A DNA stretch of 64,000 nt from an uncultured Pseudomonadota bacterium (lineage in GTDB: Bacteria > Pseudomonadota > Alphaproteobacteria > RF32 > CAG-239). The translations under genes and the position numbers were made by a program. The stretch lies in the NCBI GenBank assembly GCA_902494875.1, contig CABUUO010000004.1, positions 1 through 64,000 on the forward strand. Reading direction: 5' to 3'. Below the pieces are notes generated by a model that was given only the letters and a program-made list of their open reading frames with translations, was not told the DNA's origin and made no database searches. This document shows positions 8,824-18,271 of the stretch, in pieces; the first letter of the stretch is position 1, and every line of letters starts with the position of its first letter.

Positions 8824-9402
8824 ATGAGAAAAGACTTTTATATTTTCCGTCACGGTGAAACGGATTATAATCTTGAAAAGCGCTGGCAGGGGTGCGGGAT
8901 AGATACTGATTTGAACGAAACAGGGCTGCGTCAGGCGGCGGCTTTGGTCGAAAAACTGGCGCCTAAAAATCTGGAGATCATATACAGCAGCGCTTTGAAA
9001 CGTGCGCTGAAAACCGCGGAAATCATTGCCGATTCTCTGAATTTGGAAGTTAAGATAATCAAAGATCTGCGGGAAGGAAATTTTGGCGAAAGCGAAGGAT
9101 TGCGCAAAGACGAGGCGGCGCTCAAGTATCCGGAAATCTTCAATTTGTGGTACGATGAAAATGCCGATCATCTGGATGTGGCTTTTCCCGGGGGAGAAAC
9201 CAAACGCCAAATGCAGCAGCGGATGCTTGGTGTTTTGGAAGGGTTGTTAAAAACCAAAGAAAACGTTATAGGCATCGCGTCTCACGGCAGTTCCATCCGT
9301 TATTTGCTGCTCGGTTTTGGCAAAATTTTGGGGAGACTCACCAATACGGCACTGTTCCACGTCGTTTACGAAGACGGCAAGTGGCGGGTTGATGACGAAT
9401 AA
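8824..9402 (+). CDS. Histidine phosphatase family protein
   Basis: A 192-residue protein of the phosphoglycerate mutase/histidine phosphatase superfamily. The phospho-accepting His is in FRHGETDYN (residues 8-16). The second arm of the active site is seen in DLREGNFGESEG (catalytic Glu) and the second His in IASHGSSIRYLL. Relatives include CobC-type alpha-ribazole phosphatases and GpmB-like phosphatases; no cobalamin genes are nearby, so the substrate is open. It ends exactly where the convergent YbaK-type gene ends. Confidence 0.85.
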   Translation: MRKDFYIFRHGETDYNLEKRWQGCGIDTDLNETGLRQAAALVEKLAPKNLEIIYSSALKRALKTAEIIADSLNLEVKIIKDLREGNFGESEGLRKDEAALKYPEIFNLWYDENADHLDVAFPGGETKRQMQQRMLGVLEGLLKTKENVIGIASHGSSIRYLLLGFGKILGRLTNTALFHVVYEDGKWRVDDE

Positions 9403-9876
9403 TCAGTTCCGCGTTTTGCAGACGTCGACCCAATCTAGTGCATGGGAGAGGAGAAACAGTTCTTCCGGTTGCAGCTCTATTGCGGAATTTGAGCTTCCGC
9501 AGGCCGGAAAAACCGAAGCAAAGCGCCGCAGGGACAAATCGATGTAAACCTTAATGTCTGTTTTTTTCAAACCAAAAGGGCAGACACCGCCAACCGCGTG
9601 TCCTGTATATTCCAGAGCTTCTTCCGCCGTCAGCATTTTGGCTTTGCAGCCAAACCGGCTTTTATATTTGTGGTTGTCTATTTTGACATCGCCGGCGCAG
9701 ACAATCAGAATAATGTCGTTTTCGATTCGGAAAGACAGTGTCTTGGCGATTCTTGCCGGAGTACAGCCAAGAGCTTGTGCAGCCAGATCAACGGTAGCCG
9801 AAGATACCGAAAATTCCATAATCTTTTCCGCAAGGCCCAGCGTCTGAAAATAGGCGCGTACGGCATCAATGGACAT
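9403..9876 (-). CDS. YbaK/EbsC-family aminoacyl-tRNA deacylase
   Basis: A 157-residue YbaK-domain protein; the family edits mischarged tRNA (for example Cys-tRNA-Pro). The conserved core is visible: SSATVDLAAQALGC near the N-terminus, the Lys in ARIAKTLSF, and GHAVGGVCPFG, the family's glycine-rich loop. Length fits the single-domain form. The closest relatives by pattern are the YbaK-like proteins of about 155 residues found as stand-alone genes. The exact tRNA substrate cannot be told from the sequence. Confidence 0.85.
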   Translation of the reverse strand: MSIDAVRAYFQTLGLAEKIMEFSVSSATVDLAAQALGCTPARIAKTLSFRIENDIILIVCAGDVKIDNHKYKSRFGCKAKMLTAEEALEYTGHAVGGVCPFGLKKTDIKVYIDLSLRRFASVFPACGSSNSAIELQPEELFLLSHALDWVDVCKTRN

Positions 9877-9908
9877 TAAAGGTTTTCTCCTTTGATATGT
9901 TATTATAA

Positions 9909-9937
9909 AAAAGCCGATTTAAAAATAATCGGCTTTT
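9909..9937 (-). terminator. Terminator after gpsA
   Basis: Perfect 10-bp stem AAAAGCCGAT / ATCGGCTTTT with a 9-base loop, just downstream of the gpsA stop on the minus strand. Confidence 0.75.
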
Positions 9938-9945
9938 CGGTAATT

Positions 9946-10929
9946 TTAGCATATATGCTCAAACTCTTGCTTAAGGTCGCGGTTGAACATTGCCTTAATT
10001 GTCGACTTAATGTCGGCTTTTTCATAAATGACTTTATATAAAGCCTGACAAATCGGCATATCGATTCCTTCTTTGTCTGCAATAAGCTTAACCGCTTTCA
10101 GAGTCGGCACGCCCTCGGCCAATTTGCCGAAAGCCTCGCCGCGGGCAAACATTTCGCCGTAAGTACGGTTATGGCTATGTTTGGAAAACAGCGTGGCTTC
10201 ATAGTCTCCGAGATGAGCCAAACCATACGCTGTATGCGGATTGCCGTGAAAATGAGAAATAAACCGTCCGACTTCGATCGGTGCACGGGCCATCAGAGCG
10301 CCTTTCAGACCATACCATTCAAGTCCGTCCAAAATACCGGCAGCCAGTCCGATAACGTTTTTAAGCGCGGCGCCGATTTGGTTGCCGATTAAATCCGAAC
10401 CGTAATAAAAACGGATGAGGTCGCTTTGCAAAAGTTTTATCAGATAGTCTTTGGTCTGTTCGTCATAACTGTCGATAACCGCGCAGGACGGTACGCCTTT
10501 CATGTAATCCTGAACATGTCCCGGACCGGCCAGAACCGCAATATGGATATCTTGTTTTATTTCTTCTTTCATAATATCGTGCATGATTGCAGCGCCGGGC
10601 TCTTCCAAGCCTTTCATGGCCAGCAGAAAAGTTTTGCCCTGAAGGTCATACCCGTTCAGCTGTCGGCACAGGCCGCGAAAATATTGGCAGCCGATGGAAA
10701 CGATTATGGTATCGTTTTTTAAAACTTCTTCAATGTTGTCAAATAAAACCATATTGTCGCTCAGAGACAGATACTGATTTTTGCGCGTATCGCGGAGTTC
10801 AATGAAATTCGGCGATGTCGGAATGTCATACATATCAGTGCCGCTGATATTTTCTTTGCAGTAGTTGGCGGCGTACCAGCCCAAAAAAGTTCCCCAGCGG
10901 CCGCAGCCGATTAATGAAATTCTCTTCAT
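9946..10929 (-). CDS. gpsA: Glycerol-3-phosphate dehydrogenase [NAD(P)+]
   Basis: A 327-residue cytoplasmic enzyme that reduces dihydroxyacetone phosphate to sn-glycerol-3-phosphate for phospholipid synthesis. The N-terminal Rossmann motif reads SLIGCGRWGTFLG. AGPGHVQDYMKGVPS matches the GPS-type loop, and AALKNVIGLAAG carries the catalytic Lys-Asn pair. The C-terminal helical domain is complete (ALYKVIYE near the end). The start is the ATG at 10929 after GAGG; a TTG one codon upstream is less likely. The N-terminal half is more divergent than usual (CGRWG rather than AGSWG), but no key residue is lost. Confidence 0.85.
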   Translation of the reverse strand: MKRISLIGCGRWGTFLGWYAANYCKENISGTDMYDIPTSPNFIELRDTRKNQYLSLSDNMVLFDNIEEVLKNDTIIVSIGCQYFRGLCRQLNGYDLQGKTFLLAMKGLEEPGAAIMHDIMKEEIKQDIHIAVLAGPGHVQDYMKGVPSCAVIDSYDEQTKDYLIKLLQSDLIRFYYGSDLIGNQIGAALKNVIGLAAGILDGLEWYGLKGALMARAPIEVGRFISHFHGNPHTAYGLAHLGDYEATLFSKHSHNRTYGEMFARGEAFGKLAEGVPTLKAVKLIADKEGIDMPICQALYKVIYEKADIKSTIKAMFNRDLKQEFEHIC

Positions 10930-11070
10930 CAAGCATTTTCCTCGTATAGTTATCAGTAATAATCTAGCAATATCTCAAAAGTGTCGGAAGTGCAATCTCG
11001 TTTTGTAAAGATTTAACAGTTTAGGACAGATAAAAAAATACCGCCGAAACGGCTGTGGCAAAACCGAAGC

Positions 11071-11430
11071 CTATAACGCATCTTTTTTTACGCGCTGGCG
11101 GGTGACGATGGCGTTAATGTGGTCAAATTCTTCAAAAGAATGATAAGCGTAATCGTGGCTTTTTTTGTCGCAGTCATAAAAAACTTTGTTGGCCAGATTG
11201 TCTATTGCGCTGTCAATGCGGCGAAATGCTGCATTATAGTCGGAATTGAAATTGTTTTTGACTTTCTTTTTGACAATCTGATGATAAGCCGAAATGACTT
11301 TGGCTGTCTCATCAGCGGAATTTGCATAACCTTTTTCCTCAAAGTCACGCATTATTTGAGCTGTAGTTTGATAAAAGCACTTATTGGTCAAAATGCTTTT
11401 TTGCTTTTTATTGTTACTATCAATTATCAT
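11071..11430 (-). CDS. Hypothetical 119-residue protein
   Basis: A Lys-rich, all-helical looking protein. The frame extends to a TTG at 11460, but the ATG at 11430 (MIIDSNNKKQ) is the likelier start. No signal peptide, membrane helix or known motif is seen. It lies alone between gpsA and the secDF operon, in a slightly more AT-rich stretch than its neighbours. Function unknown. Confidence 0.55.
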   Translation of the reverse strand: MIIDSNNKKQKSILTNKCFYQTTAQIMRDFEEKGYANSADETAKVISAYHQIVKKKVKNNFNSDYNAAFRRIDSAIDNLANKVFYDCDKKSHDYAYHSFEEFDHINAIVTRQRVKKDAL

Positions 11431-11570
11431 CGATATAACCCAATATTCATTCCGTAACAATTATGTAACATACAATTTCGGAATTTGCAATATCAAATAC
11501 ACAATTTTTAACTGTCTTCAATCCTAGCAGAAAAGGATTAAGAGAGGGTTAATTCACATTGCTGCCGGGT

Positions 11571-11600
11571 AAAAAAAAGAGCCTTGCGGCTCTTTTTTTT
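11571..11600. terminator. Bidirectional terminator at the end of secF
   Basis: Stem AGAGCC / GGCTCT with a 4-base loop, flanked by eight A on the left and eight T on the right. It overlaps the secF stop and can end the yajC-secD-secF transcript. Confidence 0.85.
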
Positions 11601-12540
11601 ACCCGACATTTCCGAACGGGTTAATGTCTTTTTCTTTCTCTTCCTGCGTTTTTCTCAGGTCAAACCAGTCCAGTGTAACCGTTGAAACGTAAATGGAAGA
11701 GTATGTACCGATTAAAATGCCGCAGACCAGCGTGAAAGAAAAACTCCGCAGCGCGTCGCCGCCCCATATCAGCAAGGCGATGGAGGCCAAAAGCGTTGTC
11801 AGACCGGTGAGCAATGTTCTTGAAAAGATATCGTTGATACTCTTGTTCAAAAGTTCCAATTGCGGCATGGTTTTATATTTTCGTAAGTTCTCGCGGATGC
11901 GGTCATAAGTGACCACTTTGTCGTTAACCGAATAGCCGGCCAATGTCAAAATGGCGGCAACCGTTGTCAGGCTGAAATCGATCTGAGCCAGCGACAGCAA
12001 GCCCACCGTCAGCAAAACGTCATGGGTCAGTCCGATCATGGTGCCGAGGGCGAACTGCCATTCAAAACGGAACCAAATGTAAAGCGAAATACCCAAAATG
12101 GCAATAACCGAAGCTAATACACCGTCTTTTTTCAGTTCATCGCCGACCTGCGGGCCGACCAGTTCAACCTTACGGATTTCGACATCGTTACCCAAAATTT
12201 TCTTGATTTCGTTTACGGCTTTCATCTGCTCTTTTTCATCAAGCATCTGCGCCTGTGCGCGGATCATGACCTCCTGGCCGGTTTCGCCGATGGTCTGGAT
12301 ATTGATTTCGCCGATGTCCAGATGAGCAAGTTCCGATCTCAGCTTATCCAGGTCAATCACCTGTTCGTCCTTGATTTCCATCAAAATGCCGCCGGAAAAG
12401 TCAATGCCGTAGTTAAAGCTTTTTACGGCAATGCAGGTAATTGACAAAACCATGGCCAACCCCGAAAACCAATAAGTGAATTTGCGGGCGCCCATAAAGT
12501 TAATATTTGTATCTTTTGTAATCCAACTAAAAAGTTTCAT
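11599..12540 (-). CDS. secF: Protein translocase subunit SecF
   Basis: A 313-residue inner membrane protein of the SecDF complex, which uses the proton motive force to help pull exported proteins through SecYEG. Six helices are visible: one at about residues 24-42 (SITCIAVKSFNYGIDFSGG follows), then a periplasmic domain, then five helices from about residue 130. The family signature FSLTTVAAILTLAGYSVND with VVTYDRIRE is intact. It follows secD by 18 bases in the yajC-secD-secF operon on the minus strand. Confidence 0.96.
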   Translation of the reverse strand: MKLFSWITKDTNINFMGARKFTYWFSGLAMVLSITCIAVKSFNYGIDFSGGILMEIKDEQVIDLDKLRSELAHLDIGEINIQTIGETGQEVMIRAQAQMLDEKEQMKAVNEIKKILGNDVEIRKVELVGPQVGDELKKDGVLASVIAILGISLYIWFRFEWQFALGTMIGLTHDVLLTVGLLSLAQIDFSLTTVAAILTLAGYSVNDKVVTYDRIRENLRKYKTMPQLELLNKSINDIFSRTLLTGLTTLLASIALLIWGGDALRSFSFTLVCGILIGTYSSIYVSTVTLDWFDLRKTQEEKEKDINPFGNVG

Positions 12541-12558
12541 TGTTTTTATTCCTTAATT

Positions 12559-14103
12559 TTAGATTGGCAGTTTGGTCGGTTTATAACGTTCAATCCAAGT
12601 GGCGATAATCACTCTTGTAACAGTAACCGAGGTAAACATTGAAGTCAAAATACCAATAGTCAGGGTTACGGCAAATCCTCTTACCGGGCCGGTGCCGAAA
12701 TAAAACAGCACAAATGCAGCAACCAGCGTTGTGAGGTTAGAGTCCAAAATCGTTGCCCAGGCTTCTCGGAAACCGGCGTCTGCAGCGTCTCTGGTCGAGC
12801 GTCCGGCTTTAACTTCTTCGCGCATGCGTTCAAAAATCAACACATTGGCGTCAACTGCCATGCCGACCGTTAGGATAACGCCGGCAATACCGGGCAGGGT
12901 GAGCGTCGCGCCCATCAGGCTCAAAATGCCGAGCAGCAAAAACAGGTTCATAAAGACGGCAACCGTGGTAAATACGCCAAACAGACCGTAAGCTGCAATC
13001 ATAAAGGCAATTACGGCAATCAGGCCGATGACGCAGGCAACGGCGCCGGCCTTAATCGAGTCTGTTCCCAGTCCCGCGCCGACCGTTCTTTCTTCCAAAA
13101 CCTCCAGCGGAGCGGGCAAAGCACCGGACCGCAGCAGCAAAGCCAGATCATTGGCCGATTTTACCGTAAAGCTGCCGGTAATGACGCCGCTGCCGCCGAG
13201 AATGGCACCCTGAATCGTTGGGGCAGAAATGACTTCGTTATCCAAAACAATGGCCAGTCTTTCGCCGACGTTGTTTTTGGTTGCTTCGCCGAATTTTTTG
13301 CCGCCGATAGAGTTGAACTTGAAGCTGACAACCGGTTCCCCTTCCTGAAACTGCGGTTGGGCGTCAATCAGATTTTCGCCGCCGACTACCGGTTTGCGGT
13401 TAATTACATAAGAACCGCCGTCGCTGCCGGGAACAACGCGCGAGGCTGAAGACAGCTTTCCGCGGCGCGCATCCATAGCCGAGGTTGAAGAATCAACCAA
13501 GTGAAAAGACATTTTTGCCGTTTTGCCGAGCAGGGTTTTGACATACTCCGGATTTTGCAGACCCGGCAGCTGCACGACGATACGGTCATTGCCCTGACGC
13601 TGGATAACCGGTTCTTTGGTGCCCAGCTCGTCAATACGGCGTCTGACGATTTCAATCGACTGTTCGACAATTTTAATTTTGAGCTGGTTCAGCGCAACAT
13701 CGGTATAGGTGATTTTAATGACGCCGTCGTCGCCTTCTTCAACCGAAAGGTCGCTGTCTATTTTGCGAAAGGCGCTGATTGCCTTGTTGCGCTGGTTGAG
13801 GTTTTCAATTTTGACCGAAACCTCTTTTTCGCCTGCGCGCAGGTTCTGATAGCGGATTTTGTTTTCACGCAGCACCTGACGGACGGAATCTTCCACAGAG
13901 CTCATTCTTTCCTTAATCACATCATCCACTTTTACTTCCAGCAACAGGTTGGAACCGCCTTGCAGGTCAAGGCCGAGGTTAACCGGCTGCCACCATTTGG
14001 GCAGGGCGTCTTTGTTCGGAATCAGATTCGGAACGGAAAAGAAGATGCCGAGCAGGCAGATGGCAATGATGATGAGAATTCTGGATTTTGACAGTTTATA
14101 CAT
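12559..14103 (-). CDS. secD: Protein translocase subunit SecD
   Basis: A 514-residue membrane protein, partner of SecF. The N-terminal helix (about residues 8-26) is followed by LGLDLQGGSNLLLEV, the diagnostic SecD segment. The large periplasmic region includes VQLPGLQNPE and the P1 head part. The membrane domain ends with GIAGVILTVGMAVDANVLIFERMREE, the RND motif with the functional Asp. Length is short compared with E. coli SecD (615) but typical for alphaproteobacteria. It lies 18 bases after yajC. Confidence 0.96.
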   Translation of the reverse strand: MYKLSKSRILIIIAICLLGIFFSVPNLIPNKDALPKWWQPVNLGLDLQGGSNLLLEVKVDDVIKERMSSVEDSVRQVLRENKIRYQNLRAGEKEVSVKIENLNQRNKAISAFRKIDSDLSVEEGDDGVIKITYTDVALNQLKIKIVEQSIEIVRRRIDELGTKEPVIQRQGNDRIVVQLPGLQNPEYVKTLLGKTAKMSFHLVDSSTSAMDARRGKLSSASRVVPGSDGGSYVINRKPVVGGENLIDAQPQFQEGEPVVSFKFNSIGGKKFGEATKNNVGERLAIVLDNEVISAPTIQGAILGGSGVITGSFTVKSANDLALLLRSGALPAPLEVLEERTVGAGLGTDSIKAGAVACVIGLIAVIAFMIAAYGLFGVFTTVAVFMNLFLLLGILSLMGATLTLPGIAGVILTVGMAVDANVLIFERMREEVKAGRSTRDAADAGFREAWATILDSNLTTLVAAFVLFYFGTGPVRGFAVTLTIGILTSMFTSVTVTRVIIATWIERYKPTKLPI

Positions 14104-14121
14104 ATTCTCAAATCCTTATGT

Positions 14122-14487
14122 TTATTTCTTGGTGTTTTTCTTGTTTTTGTTCTCAGCCTTGGGAAGCTTGACTTCTTCGGTCAGCAGTTCTCTGATTGTG
14201 GCGCGGTTGACTTTGACTTTTACCCCTTCCGCAATCTCTACGACCAGATCGTAAGCGTCGCTGTCGTCGATGACCTTGGCATAAACGCCGCCGCCGGTGA
14301 TAACTTCGTCGCCTTTTTTAATGGAATTGAGCATTGCTTCGTGCTGTTTAATTTTCTTTTGCTGCGGACGGATCAGCAGAACATAGAAAATCACAAAAAT
14401 CAAGCCCAACTGAATCAAGGTTCCGGTCATGGAACCCTGGGCGGGCACAGCGCCGGCGCTTTGGGCAAAAGCTTCACTGATAAACAT
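14122..14487 (-). CDS. yajC: Sec translocase accessory protein YajC
   Basis: A 121-residue single-span protein that binds the SecDF complex. After a short N-terminal periplasmic part comes a helix (LIQLGLIFVIFYVLLIRP, about residues 26-43), then the conserved QQKKIKQHEAMLNSIKKGD and a cytoplasmic beta domain with GDEVITGGGVYAKV. The C-terminal tail is Lys/Asn-rich. It is the first gene of the operon; a gap of about 150 bases upstream should carry the promoter. Confidence 0.93.
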   Translation of the reverse strand: MFISEAFAQSAGAVPAQGSMTGTLIQLGLIFVIFYVLLIRPQQKKIKQHEAMLNSIKKGDEVITGGGVYAKVIDDSDAYDLVVEIAEGVKVKVNRATIRELLTEEVKLPKAENKNKKNTKK

Positions 14488-14634
14488 TTCTTTCTCCTAA
14501 TAAATTAACTCATGCGAGTATAAAACAAAATTTTTCCTATATATAGGAGAAAATCAAATATTTCACAAGTATTTTGTTGCAAGAGGTATCTTTAGCGCCG
14601 CCTGCTGATTTTCCGCTTGATGTTTTTATCGGGG

Positions 14635-15564
14635 CTATTGCAGATATGAGCGGGGATTAACGGCTTTTTTGCCGGCTCTGATTTCAAAGTGCAGTTGCGG
14701 AGAATTAACGCCGCCTGTGCTGCCGACCGTGGCGATTTTTTCGCCTCGGCGCACTTTTTGCCCTTTTTTGACCAGAATTTTGTCATTGTGGGCATAGGCC
14801 GTGATCCAGCCGTCGTTATGTTTGACCAAAATCAGGTTGCCGAAGCCTTTAAGTTCGTTGCCGGCATAAGCCACGGTGCCCGCGTCGGCGCATTTGACTG
14901 CCGTACCGAGCGCGGCTTTTATGTTGATGCCGTCATTGTTGCGGCCTTTGCCGATGGAACCGAAGTTGGAAATGACTTTGCCTTTGACCGGCCACATAAA
15001 TTTGTTTTTGCGCTTTTTCACCGGCGCCGGCGGTGTATAGCTGGCTTTTTTGACGGTTTCTTTCTTGCGGCTGCTCCACCAGCTTGATGTTGAAGTTTTT
15101 TTGGCGGCGGGTTTGCTGGTTGCGGTTGCCTTTGGCGTGGAAATCGCCGCGGAACTGTCGACCACGCTGCCCGGCAGCAGCAGTCTTTGCCCGATGCTCA
15201 GGGCATAGGGCTCTTCAAGGTCATTGGCCCGGCTGAGAGAGCTCATGTCCACATTGTAGCGTTTTGAGATGTTGTATAGAGTGTCGCCCTTGGCCACCAC
15301 ATGATAGCGGGCGCTGGGCATCCTGAGTACCTGGCCGACATAGACGCGGTAGGGCGGAATCATTTTGTTAGCTTCGATGATTTCGCGCAGAGGCACGTTA
15401 TAGCGCCGGGATATGCTGTAAAGCGTGTCACCCCGCCGGACGATTACCGTTTCCGGCGTGCCCCCCCACCAGTTGTAACCCAGCAGCGGAATGCCCGAAT
15501 TGGATGAACATCCGCCGAGCAGAAGCAGTAAGGGAAAAATTAATGCCAGCAGCCGCTTTTTCAT
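14635..15564 (-). CDS. NlpD-like lipoprotein: two LysM and degenerate M23 domain
   Basis: A 309-residue outer-membrane-type lipoprotein. The lipobox is LLLGGC (Cys at about residue 19). Two LysM repeats follow (about residues 40-83, RRGDTLYSISRRYNV, and 88-131, KGDTLYNISKRYNV), then a Ser/Thr/Lys linker and a LytM domain from about residue 190. The LytM domain lacks the metal ligands: NNDGINI replaces HxxxD and SPQLHFE replaces HxH, as in NlpD and EnvC, which do not cut peptidoglycan but activate amidases. A role as amidase activator in cell division is therefore inferred. It may bind peptidoglycan through LysM. Confidence 0.88.
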   Translation of the reverse strand: MKKRLLALIFPLLLLLGGCSSNSGIPLLGYNWWGGTPETVIVRRGDTLYSISRRYNVPLREIIEANKMIPPYRVYVGQVLRMPSARYHVVAKGDTLYNISKRYNVDMSSLSRANDLEEPYALSIGQRLLLPGSVVDSSAAISTPKATATSKPAAKKTSTSSWWSSRKKETVKKASYTPPAPVKKRKNKFMWPVKGKVISNFGSIGKGRNNDGINIKAALGTAVKCADAGTVAYAGNELKGFGNLILVKHNDGWITAYAHNDKILVKKGQKVRRGEKIATVGSTGGVNSPQLHFEIRAGKKAVNPRSYLQ

Positions 15565-15631
15565 TATTCTGCGCCATATGTTGCAATGTTATGATATGTC
15601 ATCAGGCTAACAGCAATAATTTAATAATTTG

Positions 15632-16720
15632 TTAGCTTTCTTCATACTTTGTCGGAACCTCGGCGGTTTTTCTGTCGTTGTCCGATGTCGTGACGCCGTA
15701 TTCGTGTCGTCGGGCGGCGTTTTTGATATGGCGTCTGGTGCGCTCCAGCATATTGTCGAACGTGTCGTTAAAGCCTTTGCGCTCGGTATAGCTGATAATC
15801 AGCATCTGAGCGTTGTAGTCGTCGACGCCGAGTTTTTTGATTCTGGGTTTTGAGGCCGTGAAAATATCCTTGGCCATAGCGGCGGTTTTTTCTCGGGAAA
15901 AGCCGTTAAGAATCATTCCGATTTTGGTCTTTTCAAATCGGCCGACGAAGCCTTTGTCTTTGACCTTGTCCAGACAAAGGTCAGCCATGGTTTTTAAGAG
16001 TTTGTCACCGCGTTCAAAACTGATTCCCTTGTTGATGAAGTCACATAAATCGCGAACATCCACAACCATCAGTGAAAAATCCTGATTGTAACGTTTGGCG
16101 CGGTTGAAATCTTGTTCCAGCCGAGTGAAAAAAGCTTCCTGATTCATGGTGCCGGTAACGATGTCGCGACTGTTGATTTCCTGCAATTTTTCGCGAAGTT
16201 CTTTGGCTTCGCTGATGTTTTTGCATACAAAGCTGATGCCTTCGCATTCCAGAATTTCATTCAAAATCGGCCGCTGATGGCAGGCCATGAGATGCGTTTT
16301 GTTCTCAGAATCTTTAATCAGCAGTTCATTGTTAACGATTCGGGCGTTCTTTATGATTTTTCCGGTATAGCTTTTAACGCTGCCGCTGATGGCTTCGTTG
16401 TCTTCAAGCAGCGTGCCGAATATTGATTTTCCGGTCAGCTCTTCGGGCTTGAAGCCGAGCTCGCGGCACAGTGCTTCGTTGGTGCTGGTGATAATCAGGT
16501 TCTTGTCTGTTTTGAAGCAAATGTCTTCATTGGTCTTTTCGTTAACGGCTTTCTGAACGTCGTTTTCTTTGATTAGTTCTTTGATTTGTTTTTGCATATT
16601 TTTAATTTTTAGCCGCATCATCCATATGTTGATGCCCAGTGCGATGATGATGATGCCGCTTCCGGCCAGCAGATATTCCATGTCCAAACCTCGGTATAGT
16701 TGTTTAATGGCATTCATCAT
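15632..16720 (-). CDS. Membrane-anchored PAS protein with degenerate GGDEF domain
   Basis: A 362-residue protein with one membrane helix (about residues 17-36), a short coiled segment (40-60), a PAS domain (about 64-175, with LGFKPEELTGKS) and a GGDEF-like domain (about 185-330). The GGDEF fold is recognised by DIVTGTMNQEAFFTRLEQDF and FERGDKLLKTMADL. At the signature, where active diguanylate cyclases have GGDEF, this protein reads FEKTKI (262-267), so it should not make c-di-GMP. It may act as a sensor or scaffold, or bind GTP. It is alone on the minus strand, divergent from the suf operon. Confidence 0.75.
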   Translation of the reverse strand: MMNAIKQLYRGLDMEYLLAGSGIIIIALGINIWMMRLKIKNMQKQIKELIKENDVQKAVNEKTNEDICFKTDKNLIITSTNEALCRELGFKPEELTGKSIFGTLLEDNEAISGSVKSYTGKIIKNARIVNNELLIKDSENKTHLMACHQRPILNEILECEGISFVCKNISEAKELREKLQEINSRDIVTGTMNQEAFFTRLEQDFNRAKRYNQDFSLMVVDVRDLCDFINKGISFERGDKLLKTMADLCLDKVKDKGFVGRFEKTKIGMILNGFSREKTAAMAKDIFTASKPRIKKLGVDDYNAQMLIISYTERKGFNDTFDNMLERTRRHIKNAARRHEYGVTTSDNDRKTAEVPTKYEES

Positions 16721-16822
16721 AAGCGCAAAAACTGAATTTTTCCTTAAATAAGAGGTTGCATTTTAAGATTAAAAACCCTAATTTGAGGTAAGATTTAAGA
16801 AACACGGGGAATAAGTGAAAAT

Positions 16823-18271
16823 ATGTCAAATCCAAAACCGGAAATTATTGATGAAAGCGGCGATAAATATAAATACGGCTTTGTCACCGACATTGAGGCC
16901 GACACGGCGCCCAAAGGCCTGAATCCGGACATTATCCGGCTGATATCGGAAAAGAAGGGAGAACCGGCATGGCTGCTGGATTACCGTCTGAAAGCTTTTG
17001 AGTTTTGGCAGACGATGAAAGAGCCGTCCTGGGCCAAGCTCAGCTATGACAAAATAGATTACCAGGATTTGTACTACTATTCCGCGCCCAAACGGAAAGC
17101 GGCGCCAAAATCGCTGGCCGAGGTTGATCCTGAACTGCTGGAAACTTACGCCAAGCTGGGCATTCCGCTGAAAGAGCAGGAGGCCTTGGCCGGCGTGGTT
17201 GCCGTAGATGCGGTGTTTGACAGCGTTTCGGTGGCCACGACCTATCGCGCCAAACTGGCCGAACAGGGCATTATTTTCTGTTCTATTTCGGAAGCGGTTA
17301 AGGAGCATCCTGATTTGGTGCGGGAATATCTGGGCTCTGTTGTGCCTTATACCGACAATTTTTTCGCCTGTTTGAATTCCGCGGTCTTTACCGACGGGTC
17401 TTTCGTGTATATTCCCAAAGGCGTGCGCTGTCCGATGGAACTTTCCACGTATTTCCGCATCAACGCCAAAAACACCGGCCAGTTTGAGCGTACGCTGATT
17501 ATTGCCGACGACGAAAGTTACGTCTCTTATCTGGAAGGCTGTACGGCGCCGCAGCGCGACGAAAACCAGCTTCATGCCGCCATCGTGGAAATTGTGGTGA
17601 AAAAAGACGCCGAGGTCAAATATTCCACCGTTCAGAACTGGTATCCGGGCGATAAGGACGGCAAGGGCGGCGTGTATAACTTTGTTACCAAACGCGCGGC
17701 TTGCCGCGGAGAAAACGCCAAAATTTCCTGGACGCAGGTTGAGACGGGTTCGGCCGTAACCTGGAAATATCCGTCCTGCGTTTTACAGGGCGACAATTCG
17801 GTCGGCGAGTTTTATTCGGTGGCCATTACCAATAACCGTCAGCAGGCCGATACCGGCACCAAAATGATTCATATCGGCAAAAACACGACCTCAAAAATCA
17901 TTTCCAAAGGCATTTCCGCCGGTTTCTCCAACCAGACCTACCGCGGTTTGGTGCGTGTCGGACCCAAGGCCGCCAATGCCCGCAACTATTCGCAGTGCGA
18001 CAGCCTTTTGATCGGGCGGAACTGCGGTTCGCATACGGTGCCCTATATTGAGAACCGCAACAAAACCGCGGTTGTTGAACATGAGGCGACCACTTCCAAA
18101 ATCAGCGACGAGCAGTTGTTTTATTGTTTGCAGAGAGGAATTGGCGAAGAAGAGGCTGTCAGCCTGATTGTAAACGGTTTTTGCAAGGAAGTGATGCAGC
18201 ACCTGCCGATGGAGTTTGCGATAGAGGCCGCCAAGTTAATCAACATCAGTCTGGAGGGGAGCGTGGGATAA
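16823..18271 (+). CDS. sufB: Fe-S cluster assembly scaffold protein SufB
   Basis: A 482-residue scaffold subunit of the SufBC2D complex, which builds Fe-S clusters in the cytoplasm under stress or iron shortage. Recognised by DYRLKAFEFWQTM, GVRCPMELSTYFRIN, the QNWYPGD segment and ARNYSQCDSLLIGRNCGSHT, which holds the conserved Cys proposed to accept sulfur. Length is as expected (470-495). It opens the suf operon. No iscR/sufR-type regulator gene precedes it here. Its TAA overlaps the ATG of the next gene by one base. Confidence 0.97.
   Translation: MSNPKPEIIDESGDKYKYGFVTDIEADTAPKGLNPDIIRLISEKKGEPAWLLDYRLKAFEFWQTMKEPSWAKLSYDKIDYQDLYYYSAPKRKAAPKSLAEVDPELLETYAKLGIPLKEQEALAGVVAVDAVFDSVSVATTYRAKLAEQGIIFCSISEAVKEHPDLVREYLGSVVPYTDNFFACLNSAVFTDGSFVYIPKGVRCPMELSTYFRINAKNTGQFERTLIIADDESYVSYLEGCTAPQRDENQLHAAIVEIVVKKDAEVKYSTVQNWYPGDKDGKGGVYNFVTKRAACRGENAKISWTQVETGSAVTWKYPSCVLQGDNSVGEFYSVAITNNRQQADTGTKMIHIGKNTTSKIISKGISAGFSNQTYRGLVRVGPKAANARNYSQCDSLLIGRNCGSHTVPYIENRNKTAVVEHEATTSKISDEQLFYCLQRGIGEEEAVSLIVNGFCKEVMQHLPMEFAIEAAKLINISLEGSVG

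Noticed and set aside
16721..16822. IscR or iron-response operator before sufB
   Set aside because: AT-rich partial palindromes are present but none matches a known box well enough to claim.
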